Source: an uncultured Bacteroidota bacterium (GTDB taxonomy: Bacteria > Bacteroidota > Bacteroidia > B-17B0 > Aurantibacillaceae). Taken from it: a DNA stretch of 5,802 nucleotides. Positions 1 to 5,520 of the stretch are shown here, piece after piece (position 1 is the first letter of the stretch; every line of letters starts with the position of its first letter). A program made the position numbers and the translations under genes. The notes beneath the pieces were generated by a model. It was not told the origin of the DNA, searched no databases, and saw only the letters and a program-made list of their open reading frames with translations. The stretch is taken from the NCBI GenBank assembly GCA_937868675.1, contig CALMNJ010000132.1, positions 1 through 5,802 of the forward strand, given 5' to 3'.

Positions 1-1
1 C

Positions 2-694
2 AGCTATGTGTATGCCGACGTAACCAACAAACAGCCAAAAGGCAAAATTGCCGTGCCTGCCCCGGCCAACGCTTCGGCACAACAAATCAGCGATGCCACC
101 ATCAATCTCGATGAATTTATTTCCTATCCCATTGATGCCCTGGCGGCGTATTACATGAACAAACAACAACTTGCACAAACCAACGACACTTTAAAAGCGG
201 GCGATCTTGCCATACTTACCGCCATGCACGTGGCCACCAAAGAAACCAGCAACTGGACCTGGCAAACTTTTTTCTGGACCATTAATCCGGCGCAACCCGA
301 TTTTCCGAGCTCGGCGTGGCAGGCCAAACTGCAACCCACCGCGCAACTCAACGGCGCCGCCGCGCACTATGCCCTGGCCACCTGTTACGCCATGGTGTGG
401 CCCAATCAGCCGGTTACCGGTGGCACCAACACCAATGCGCGCGCCATTATTGGCTACAATCCCTATCTGGAACCCGGACTACCGGCGCCCTTCGGAAATG
501 TGAATGCACTTAACTCAACGTATCAATATGGCATGCAAACCAACTGCATGTCGTGCCATGCCTATGCCACCCAGTTTAAAAACACGCCTTACAGCGCCGA
601 CCAGTATGTGGATATGAAGGATACCATTTTTAATAATTCGGTTCAGTTGGATTTTGCCTGGTCCATCAATCAAAACGTGAACACAAACAAATAA
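2..694 (+). CDS. Cytochrome c-like protein, 3' part (5' end outside window)
   Basis: The reading frame is open to the left edge, so the first GTG (position 8) is probably internal and the N-terminus, including any signal peptide, lies upstream. About 230 residues remain. Near the C-terminus, at 545-559, is a single CMSCH motif, the CxxCH signature for covalent haem c attachment, so the protein is expected to be exported and matured in the periplasm. The part before it is soluble-looking, rich in Ala, Asn, Gln and Pro, with a Trp-rich stretch (NWTWQTFFW, about 256-282). The tail has a DFAWSI stretch close to the stop. From memory this resembles uncharacterised single-haem proteins with a large N-terminal part and a C-terminal haem motif; redox partner and substrate are unknown. 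Base composition is high in GC (41 of 60 bases at 301-360). A 236-base gap separates it from the next gene, so it is probably the last gene of its unit. The haem motif is certain; the family is tentative. Confidence 0.82.
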   Translation, partial: SYVYADVTNKQPKGKIAVPAPANASAQQISDATINLDEFISYPIDALAAYYMNKQQLAQTNDTLKAGDLAILTAMHVATKETSNWTWQTFFWTINPAQPDFPSSAWQAKLQPTAQLNGAAAHYALATCYAMVWPNQPVTGGTNTNARAIIGYNPYLEPGLPAPFGNVNALNSTYQYGMQTNCMSCHAYATQFKNTPYSADQYVDMKDTIFNNSVQLDFAWSINQNVNTNK

Positions 695-703
695 ACAATT
701 GTT
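694..703. other. 10-bp perfect palindrome at the stop codon
   Basis: AACAATTGTT is its own reverse complement and begins on the last base of the TAA stop of the cytochrome-like gene. It could be chance or a small protein-binding site. It is too short and AT-rich to act as a terminator. Confidence 0.3.
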
Positions 704-724
704 CCGTTCATTAAGGTGATAAAC

Positions 725-769
725 AGGAACACGGAAGCGGTTGCGGTGTGCGCGGCTGCTTCCGTTCCT
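725..769 (+). terminator. Strong hairpin downstream of cytochrome-like gene, possible terminator
   Basis: Positions 725-738 (AGGAACACGGAAGC) pair with 758-769 (GCTTCCGTTCCT) over 12 base pairs with a 2-base bulge at 729-730. The inner 8 pairs (731-738 with 758-765) are perfect. The 19-base loop is GC-rich. The hairpin lies 30 bases after the stop codon, where a terminator is expected, but no T-run follows (TTGTAGC). If it ends transcription it does so without the classical U-tract; it may instead protect the 3' end of the mRNA. Confidence 0.4.
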
Positions 770-876
770 TGTAGCAAGCGGTTTTAATAAATTGCTTGTG
801 ACTTGTGAAGGAGCAAAAGGTAATGAATGAAACATTGCGATATGCAGGATTAATCAGCCCATCGCTCCAAAAGCAT

Positions 877-914
877 AAACACGGAGTTTGCCGAAAATCC
901 GATGAAGAGTAGGC
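877..914 (+). repeat. 38-bp dispersed repeat, copy 1
   Basis: This stretch matches 5468-5505 at 34 of 38 positions, in the same orientation and without gaps. The core TGCCGAAAATCCG is identical in both. The repeat ends 16 bases before the ATG of the membrane-protein gene; the other copy ends 15 bases before the TTG of the secreted-protein gene. It is therefore probably a shared leader or a mobile intergenic repeat. This copy has no CCC-N8-GGG element upstream, unlike copy 2. Confidence 0.75.
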
Positions 915-930
915 GTTACAAATACCGGAT

Positions 931-1668
931 ATGGAAGACGTAAAAAAGTCATACAAAAAAATCCGCCAAACCATTGGCGCCCTTGGCATTGGCCTGCCTT
1001 TGCTTATTTATGTGCACACCGGAATTGTTTGGGACTGCTGGAGTCTGCAGGACAGTATCAGTCATTACTATTTCACGTCGGGCAATGTGTTTTTTGAGGG
1101 GATCCTATGGATACTTGGTCTGGTTCTTATTTATTACCCTGCTTACAAAAACGAAAAAAAACGCGACGTGTGGTTAACCACATTTTCAGGTTTTTTTGCC
1201 TGGGGGGTAGCACTCATTCCTACCAACAGCAACAGTGCCGACAGTTGCGCCATGTTTCACCTGACCGACTCGCCGCTGCGCAACGCCATACACCTTTCCT
1301 GCGCAGGGCTTATGCTGGGTATATTTTCGTATATGAGTATTTTTCTGTTTACGAGGTCAAATCCTGCCAACTATAACGCACAAAACCCGGGCACCTGGAA
1401 AAAAGTACGCAATTTTATTTACGTGTTTTGCGGCCTGTTAACCTTTTTAAGCATAGTCACCATACTTGTACTGCAGCAATTCGAAAAAAAAGACCAGTTT
1501 CCATTCGGGCACAAGTACACTTTTTGGTTCGAGGTAACAGCCATTGTTCCATTCGGTATTTCATGGCTTATTAAAGGTGGTTTTTTGTTTACCGACGAGG
1601 GTGACCCCAGCACCATGGCCCAGTTGAAAAGTCTGGTTACAAAAGGGAAGCTTATCAAAACAAACTGA
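931..1668 (+). CDS. Six-pass inner-membrane protein of unknown function
   Basis: The 245-residue product has six hydrophobic segments at about residues 14-34, 53-70, 80-98, 118-140, 158-181 and 197-215, with a basic N-terminus (KKSYKKIR) and a lysine-rich C-terminal tail, suggesting both ends are cytoplasmic. After segment 1 it has SLQDSISHYYFTSGNVFFEG, which resembles the SISxYY...DVFVG pattern of widespread uncharacterised bacterial membrane proteins, and a loop ending in ALIPTNSNSAD after segment 3. No catalytic motif or transporter signature is visible. ATG at 931 is the only sensible start: the N-terminus is short and an in-frame segment 1 follows at once. The gene stands alone, with 236 bases before and 322 bases after it, and carries the 38-bp repeat in its leader. 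The coding assignment is firm; function is not assigned. Confidence 0.88.
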   Translation: MEDVKKSYKKIRQTIGALGIGLPLLIYVHTGIVWDCWSLQDSISHYYFTSGNVFFEGILWILGLVLIYYPAYKNEKKRDVWLTTFSGFFAWGVALIPTNSNSADSCAMFHLTDSPLRNAIHLSCAGLMLGIFSYMSIFLFTRSNPANYNAQNPGTWKKVRNFIYVFCGLLTFLSIVTILVLQQFEKKDQFPFGHKYTFWFEVTAIVPFGISWLIKGGFLFTDEGDPSTMAQLKSLVTKGKLIKTN

Positions 1669-1871
1669 AATAACAAGGGACCTACCTTAGAATAAGGAGT
1701 GCGGCCAAATCCCCAAAAGAAATGTAGTATGAGAAATATACACCTGTGGTTGTTGAAAGCGCTGATAAAAGTAAAACTTTTGGACGCATTTAGGATGAAG
1801 CTGAAGCTTGCGATTCTCAATTCTGTTTTTCATTGTTCTTTATCAACGATGGAAAAAGCAATGAACAATAT

Positions 1872-1907
1872 CCCGTTTTTCAGGGAGGGGAAATGCAGGT
1901 TTTGGGG
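1872..1907 (+). promoter_or_regulatory. Tandem CCC-N8-GGG operator-like motif upstream of the 1991 operon
   Basis: CCCGTTTTTCAGGGA (1872-1886) matches CCCCGTTTTCAGGGA at 5396-5410 in 13 of 15 bases. The ends form an inverted CCC/GGG pair around a T-rich centre. About 22 bases further on is a partial second copy, GGTTTTGGGG (1898-1907), which keeps the TTTT-GGG half; AAAT lies between them at the same offset in both loci. Two sites about two helical turns apart, directly upstream of a promoter, suit an activator that binds as dimers, such as a LuxR/NarL-type regulator. The regulator encoded at 4526-5173 is the obvious candidate, by inference only. Confidence 0.5.
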
Positions 1908-1931
1908 TGGAAGTTTGAATACGTGATAAAA

Positions 1932-1939
1932 TAGTTTTG
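1932..1939 (+). promoter_or_regulatory. Bacteroidota -7 promoter element for the 1991-kinase-regulator operon
   Basis: TAGTTTTG fits the Bacteroidota sigma-ABfr -7 consensus TAnnTTTG at all six fixed positions. The expected -33 TTTG, 19 bases upstream, would fall at 1909-1912, where the sequence is GGAA; TTTG occurs only at 1914-1917 and 1901-1904, with spacers of 14 and 27. Transcription would start near 1946, giving a leader of about 45 bases. A good -7 without a -33, next to an operator-like motif, suggests activator dependence. Confidence 0.5.
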
Positions 1940-1990
1940 TGAATGTACCAGGACAAATAAAAACATCATTAACAATTTAAAAAAAAGATT

Positions 1991-2770
1991 ATGGCGGCAT
2001 TTTATTATGACAAAATTACAATAACAAAAAACCCTGTTAATTCAGGTGTTTATGACTTTACAGCGACATCGAATGTAGGATTCAGTCCTACGGCAAGTCC
2101 AGTTAACACAATGTTTGATGCGAACAATGGAGACTGTGAATACACTATTCCACATGGAGCGACTAACAGCAATATGGTTATTTTCCCAACAATAACTATT
2201 GATTTTACGTCTAGTATTTATACCGCCGATAAACTCTTAATGTTTACTAATACTTACCCGGAATTTGCCGATGCCACAGATTATAAAGGAGGTTTTTCGA
2301 TAAAAGACACTAAATACCCCCCACCAAGAGCTTCACACGCGATTAGTTTGAATGGAGAAGTTCAAACTTTGAATTTTGTAAACCAGATGCCAAAGGTACT
2401 CTTGCCAGTTACACTGACGGGCATTCTTGAAATCAACTCGATTGAGCTAACAAGAGTGTTGGATAAAACTTACACTGTCAAAGTTATTCTCAGGGATATT
2501 GGTGTAGCTCCTCAGTATGATGTTTCCGGTATGTACGTTTTACCCGACAACTCACTATATAATAAATCCATCCTTGTATTGGCCGTTACTCGTAACGGTA
2601 CCCCGAAAACAAACCTTTTATTCGATGACCCTACCCTTTATGTTCCTTTAGGTGATAGCGGCAATATCAACGGGATGCCAGTGATTATATATGACGAAAC
2701 CACTGTTCCTGCTAACACAGTCCTATGGCGAAACATTGGGTATAAAAATGCCGCACTTTATTTTGATTAA
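1991..2770 (+). CDS. Hypothetical protein, 259 aa, first gene of the two-component operon
   Basis: I do not recognise this protein. The sequence is rich in Thr, Asn, Asp, Val and Ile with alternating hydrophobic residues, which suggests a mostly beta-strand fold. It has no signal peptide, membrane segment or repeat, and only one cysteine (about residue 49). The C-terminus ends NAALYFD. The start at ATG 1991 follows an A-rich leader and a promoter-like -7 box about 50 bases upstream. The stop lies 8 bases before the proposed kinase start, so the gene is probably co-transcribed with the kinase and regulator, and it might be an output, ligand or accessory of that system. Its composition is more AT-rich (25 of 60 GC at 2221-2280) than the cytochrome-like gene and the regulator region. 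Coding is well supported by length and context; function is unknown. Confidence 0.8.
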   Translation: MAAFYYDKITITKNPVNSGVYDFTATSNVGFSPTASPVNTMFDANNGDCEYTIPHGATNSNMVIFPTITIDFTSSIYTADKLLMFTNTYPEFADATDYKGGFSIKDTKYPPPRASHAISLNGEVQTLNFVNQMPKVLLPVTLTGILEINSIELTRVLDKTYTVKVILRDIGVAPQYDVSGMYVLPDNSLYNKSILVLAVTRNGTPKTNLLFDDPTLYVPLGDSGNINGMPVIIYDETTVPANTVLWRNIGYKNAALYFD

Positions 2771-2778
2771 ATTAGCCC

Positions 2779-4551
2779 ATCAAGAATCTAAAATTACATA
2801 GCATATTTAATATCCTATTTTTACTATTAACTCCTCTTTCGTATAATGGGCAAGAACTTGAAGCTCTGATTGATAAGAATTTAATCCAGTACGATAGTAT
2901 AGAAACCTATGTGTCCCTTAATAAAAACAAAAAGAGTTTGAGAGATTTATTGCTAAAATGTTCGCAGTCAAACTACTCTACTGGTTTTTCCGATACTTAC
3001 AGAAGATTAGGTATCCTCTTTAAAAACAATGGGCAAAGCGATTCAGCGATTAAGTACTTTTTGGAGGCATGCAGATATTCTGTAAAAGCCAATGACCCAC
3101 TCAGCCAAGCATCGAATCTTAACCAGATTGCAACGGTTTATAGCGGACAAAAAAACATCAAACAAGCTATTCTTTATTTTCGTCAGGCCATGGATGTTTA
3201 TTCACAAATTCCCGACCATCGCGGCATGTCCGACGCCACCTATAACATTGCCGAAATGCAGTTTAATGAAGGGCAAAACGATTCGGCCTACATCAATTGC
3301 CTGCGGAGTCTGGGCTATATGAGGCGTTGGGGCGATACGGGCACTGTTGGCTACAATTACGACCTCCTTTCTAAAGCGGAATTGCGCAATACAAATCGCC
3401 AAAAAGCACTCGCTTATTCAAAACAGGCCATTGGCTTATTAAAAAACGATAATGACTTTTCCGGACTCATTCCTGCGCTTATCCAAATAGGGAAAGTTTA
3501 TAGCAGGCTCAACCTGCCCGACAGCTCAATACACTGCTATAATCAGGCCTTTGGCATGGCCTGCACACTTGGCTACAAAACGTTTGTTCCGCAGATCGCC
3601 GCTTCTCTGGCTGAACAGTATGAGTTGATTGGCCGGCAAGACTCGCTGGTAAAATACCTTAAAATCAGGCAAACCTATACCGATTCGCTGAACGATGAAA
3701 TAGCAAACCGTGCAACCGTCGAAAGCCTCGCCAAGTTCGACACCCAGCGAAAAGAAACCGAACTTCTCTACCAAAAGCAACTCAACGCGAAACAAAAGAC
3801 CATGAACACCGTCCTTATTACCCTCGCCCTTATCCTCTCACTCACGCTCCTGCTCACACTCTTCTATTTCAGGCAAAAGAAAAAAATCCGGCAAAAGGAA
3901 TCCGAACTACAAAACGCCAATGCGCTGATACAGGGTCAGGACGAAGAGCGCGAGCGCATTGCCCGCGAGCTGCACGACCGCGTGGGCTCTATGATTTCTA
4001 CCGTGAAACTCCACTTCACCTCGATGGAAGAACAAATGAGCAACCTGATCAAAGCCCAGGGCCGCAGCTACGAAAAAGCCATTGGCCTGCTCGACGAAAC
4101 CTACGAAGAGGTGCGCCGCATTTCGCACGACCTCGACAGCGGCCTGCTCGGAAAGTTTGGCTTGCGAACCGCCATGCTGCAGCTTACCCAGCTGCTGCAA
4201 AGCACCAATAAATTGCAGGTACAGTACATTGACAATAATTTGTTGCCCGAAACCTACAAACCCTTTGAAACCGACCTTTACCGCATTACGCAGGAGCTGC
4301 TGAGCAATACCATAAAATATGCCGGTGCCAGGGAAGTGAGCATACAGCTGAGCAGCAACAACGGAAACTTAGTATATTCGTATGAGGACGACGGAAAAGG
4401 ATTTAACAAAGAGCAGTTGCAAAGCAGCAAGGGCATTGGTTATAAAAACATTGCAACCCGTGTTCTGAAAATGAAAGGCAGCTGGCATCTGGATACCAGT
4501 GCCGGACACGGATTAAACCTGATTATTGAAATACCGCTTGGAAACCATTGA
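2779..4551 (+). CDS. TPR sensor histidine kinase (HisKA_3/HATPase), with probable non-canonical ATC start
   Basis: This membrane kinase should autophosphorylate and pass phosphate to the overlapping regulator. The conservative start is GTG 2911 (546 aa), but the frame is open back to the stop at 2773, and translation from ATC 2779 (590 aa) gives a clear signal peptide: MKNLKLHSIFN, a LFLLLTPL core and SYNGQ. No ATG, GTG or TTG exists between 2776 and 2911. In 590-residue numbering, about six TPR-like helical repeats span residues 60-310 (periplasmic sensor), one membrane segment lies at 342-364, a coiled linker follows, then the HisKA_3 motif ERIARELHDRVGS with phosphoacceptor His399. The ATP-binding domain has the N-box QELLSNTIKYA (Asn510), DDGKGF (537-542) and GIGYKNI (552-558). 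All catalytic motifs look intact. The GTG start would leave the sensor without an export signal. GC rises abruptly near 3180. The family is certain; the start is the open point. Confidence 0.9.
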   Translation: MKNLKLHSIFNILFLLLTPLSYNGQELEALIDKNLIQYDSIETYVSLNKNKKSLRDLLLKCSQSNYSTGFSDTYRRLGILFKNNGQSDSAIKYFLEACRYSVKANDPLSQASNLNQIATVYSGQKNIKQAILYFRQAMDVYSQIPDHRGMSDATYNIAEMQFNEGQNDSAYINCLRSLGYMRRWGDTGTVGYNYDLLSKAELRNTNRQKALAYSKQAIGLLKNDNDFSGLIPALIQIGKVYSRLNLPDSSIHCYNQAFGMACTLGYKTFVPQIAASLAEQYELIGRQDSLVKYLKIRQTYTDSLNDEIANRATVESLAKFDTQRKETELLYQKQLNAKQKTMNTVLITLALILSLTLLLTLFYFRQKKKIRQKESELQNANALIQGQDEERERIARELHDRVGSMISTVKLHFTSMEEQMSNLIKAQGRSYEKAIGLLDETYEEVRRISHDLDSGLLGKFGLRTAMLQLTQLLQSTNKLQVQYIDNNLLPETYKPFETDLYRITQELLSNTIKYAGAREVSIQLSSNNGNLVYSYEDDGKGFNKEQLQSSKGIGYKNIATRVLKMKGSWHLDTSAGHGLNLIIEIPLGNH

Positions 4552-5173
4552 CATTATTATCGCCGACGATCACCTGCTGTTTGCCGAAGGCCTGCAAACC
4601 ATACTGGCCAATACGCCACAAATAAGGGTACTGAAGGTGGTGAGCAACGGTCACGAACTTATGCAGGCGCTGGCCGGTGAGCAGGCGCATCTGGTATTGC
4701 TCGACCTTTCGATGCCTGGTATGGATGGAGAAGCGGCGGCGGCTAAAATTGTACAACTGTATCCCGAGGTAAAAATACTGGTCATTACCATGAAGGAAGA
4801 CCCCGACACCATAAAAACCATGATGCAAACCGGGGTGCAGGGCATGGTGTTGAAGAACACTGGCAAAACCGAGCTGTTGCTGGCCATTGAGGAGGTAATG
4901 AAAGGCAATGTGTATTTAAGTCAGAAGCTGATGAAGCAACTGGCCGGCGATTTCAAAAAACAAAAGCAGGAAACCTGGCAGCTTACCAAACGCGAAAAAG
5001 AAGTGCTGCAGCTCATTTACGAAGGACTTACCACCACTCAGATAGCGGAAAAACTATTTGTAAGCAATTACACGGTTGAAACCCACCGAAAAAATTTATT
5101 TGTAAAGAGCGGTCTCAATAAATCGGCCCTGCTGGTAAAAAAAGCCATCGAGCTGGGTTATATCAAAGGATAA
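4526..5173 (+). CDS. NarL/LuxR-family response regulator
   Basis: The 215-residue protein has a receiver domain (about 7-125) and a LuxR-type helix-turn-helix (about 150-213). The receiver has the acidic pair Asp14-Asp15 (IIIADDH), phosphoacceptor Asp60 (LLDLSMPGMDG), Thr88 and Lys110, so it should be phosphorylated normally. The DNA-binding domain shows LTKREKEVLQLI followed by TTTQIAEKLFVSNYTVETH. It is the partner of the kinase just upstream: the start overlaps the kinase end by 26 bases, which indicates translational coupling. The start is TTG 4526 (LKYRLETIDIII); TTG 4538 (LETIDIII) is an in-frame alternative that leaves four fewer residues before the first strand. No ATG is available. 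Likely targets are promoters with the CCC-N8-GGG motif at 1872 and 5396 (inference), which would make the operon autoregulated. Confidence 0.94.
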   Translation: MKYRLETIDIIIADDHLLFAEGLQTILANTPQIRVLKVVSNGHELMQALAGEQAHLVLLDLSMPGMDGEAAAAKIVQLYPEVKILVITMKEDPDTIKTMMQTGVQGMVLKNTGKTELLLAIEEVMKGNVYLSQKLMKQLAGDFKKQKQETWQLTKREKEVLQLIYEGLTTTQIAEKLFVSNYTVETHRKNLFVKSGLNKSALLVKKAIELGYIKG

Positions 5174-5221
5174 TACGCATCTCTTTTGTATTGACCTGGA
5201 CCTGTCTTAAAGCTCATGTTT

Positions 5222-5336
5222 GGGCGCCCGGGCGGGCTGCTCCGGGCTTCACTTCGTTACGGCTTTTGGCCTGTAAGCGTTACAGCAGGAGCAGGCCAAA
5301 GAGCCAGGCCCTACGCATCCCTGGCGCAACCTCTCG
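5222..5336. repeat. GC-rich intergenic element with nested hairpins, probable dispersed repeat
   Basis: The element starts with GGGCGCCCGGGCGGGCTGC and contains a 13-bp stem with one bulged base: GGCTTTTGGCCTG (5261-5273) pairs with CAGGCCAAAGAGCC (5292-5305) around an 18-base loop. A second, mutually exclusive stem joins GCCAGG (5303-5308) to CCTGGC (5320-5325). The 8-bp palindrome GCCCGGGC lies at 5226-5233. From memory, intergenic elements with a similar GGGCGCCCGGGCGGGCT opening and an ATCCCTxxCGC end recur in Bacteroidota genomes; only one copy is in this window, so the repeat status is inferred. It could also terminate the kinase-regulator transcript. Confidence 0.45.
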
Positions 5337-5365
5337 TTAATCAGAACTGTATGCTTTGTTTCCGG

Positions 5366-5379
5366 GAAACCTAGGTTTC
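5366..5379. promoter_or_regulatory. 14-bp perfect palindrome GAAACCTAGGTTTC
   Basis: The sequence equals its own reverse complement over all 14 bases. It is preceded by GTTTC at 5358-5362, so GTTTC, GAAAC and GTTTC alternate at 5358, 5366 and 5375 and two competing pairings are possible. It lies 16 bases before the operator-like motif at 5396, a position suitable for a dimeric DNA-binding protein. No known operator is recognised. Confidence 0.4.
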
Positions 5380-5395
5380 AGACAGAACGGCATCT

Positions 5396-5432
5396 CCCCG
5401 TTTTCAGGGAATTAAAATCGCTTTTCTCCGGG
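5396..5432 (+). promoter_or_regulatory. Tandem CCC-N8-GGG operator-like motif upstream of the secreted-protein gene
   Basis: CCCCGTTTTCAGGGA (5396-5410) matches the motif at 1872 in 13 of 15 bases, and a degenerate second copy, CGCTTTTCTCCGGG (5419-5432), follows with a 23-base offset. AAAT sits between the copies (5415-5418) at the same offset as in the first locus. This is the second candidate target of the neighbouring NarL/LuxR regulator. Confidence 0.5.
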
Positions 5433-5455
5433 TTAAAAAACAAGCCCTCCGCAAC

Positions 5456-5463
5456 GAGCTTTG
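5456..5463 (+). promoter_or_regulatory. Candidate -7 element for the secreted-protein gene
   Basis: GAGCTTTG matches TAnnTTTG in five of six fixed positions. It begins 60 bases after the start of the CCC-N8-GGG motif, exactly as at the 1872/1932 locus. The expected -33 position (5433-5436) reads TTAA, not TTTG. Transcription would begin near 5468-5470, the left edge of the 38-bp repeat. Alone the match would be weak; the identical spacing supports it. Confidence 0.42.
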
Positions 5464-5467
5464 CTTC

Positions 5468-5505
5468 AAACACGGAGCATGCCGAAAATCCGGAGAAGAG
5501 TAGGC
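5468..5505 (+). repeat. 38-bp dispersed repeat, copy 2
   Basis: It matches 877-914 at 34 of 38 bases. It ends 15 bases before the TTG start of the secreted-protein gene and begins about where transcription from the proposed promoter would start, so it would form most of the untranslated leader. Confidence 0.75.
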
Positions 5506-5520
5506 TATAAATTTTTTAAA

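Larger units (their letters stand above)
1669..1990. other. 322-base intergenic region with regulatory content, no convincing gene
   Basis: A weak 5-bp inverted repeat (CCTTA/TAAGG, 1685-1697) follows the membrane-protein gene and is a poor terminator candidate. An open frame from 1699 or 1729 to 1926 (75 or 65 codons) has no recognisable product, runs through the operator-like motif at 1872-1907, and is probably not a gene. The right half holds the motif and promoter described separately. The leader before 1991 is A-rich (AATTTAAAAAAAAGATT) with no Shine-Dalgarno sequence, as is usual in Bacteroidota. Confidence 0.6.
5174..5520. other. 347-base intergenic region, structured and regulatory, no gene
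   Basis: No reading frame of note is present. From left to right it holds a GC-rich element with hairpins (about 5222-5336), a 14-bp perfect palindrome (5366-5379), the operator-like motif and -7 box (5396-5463) and the second copy of the 38-bp repeat (5468-5505), all listed separately. I see no classical hairpin-plus-T-run terminator after the regulator; the GC-rich element may serve that role. Confidence 0.7.

Noticed and set aside
887..917. TTTG, 19 bases, then TA (910-911) in repeat copy 1 as a promoter for the 931 gene
   Set aside because: The -7 would read TAGGCGTT, matching poorly, and repeat copy 2 has CATG in place of TTTG.
1685..1697. CCTTA-GAA-TAAGG small inverted repeat as terminator of the membrane-protein gene
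   Set aside because: Only five AT-rich pairs with a three-base loop and no T-run.
1419..1820. 133-codon open frame on the minus strand
   Set aside because: Most of it is antisense to the well-supported membrane-protein gene and its protein is low in complexity, as expected for a shadow frame.
1699..1926. Open frame of 75 codons (65 from ATG 1729) between the membrane-protein gene and the 1991 gene
   Set aside because: It has no recognisable product, its GTG overlaps the only purine-rich AAGGAG, and it runs through the operator-like motif and up to the promoter. It is better explained as chance.
3907..4200. Minus-strand open frame of 97 codons inside the kinase
   Set aside because: It is antisense to the conserved HisKA_3 region, whose motifs are intact on the plus strand.
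2911..4551. Kinase starting at GTG 2911
   Set aside because: It would lack the signal peptide visible in the same open frame upstream, leaving a periplasmic sensor without export. It is kept only as the conservative alternative.
4523..4828. Minus-strand open frame of 101 codons inside the regulator
   Set aside because: It is antisense to the receiver domain with all key residues present on the plus strand.
5222..5336. GC-rich hairpin element as a tRNA or CRISPR array
   Set aside because: There is no cloverleaf with the conserved T-loop, no CCA context, and no regularly spaced direct repeats.
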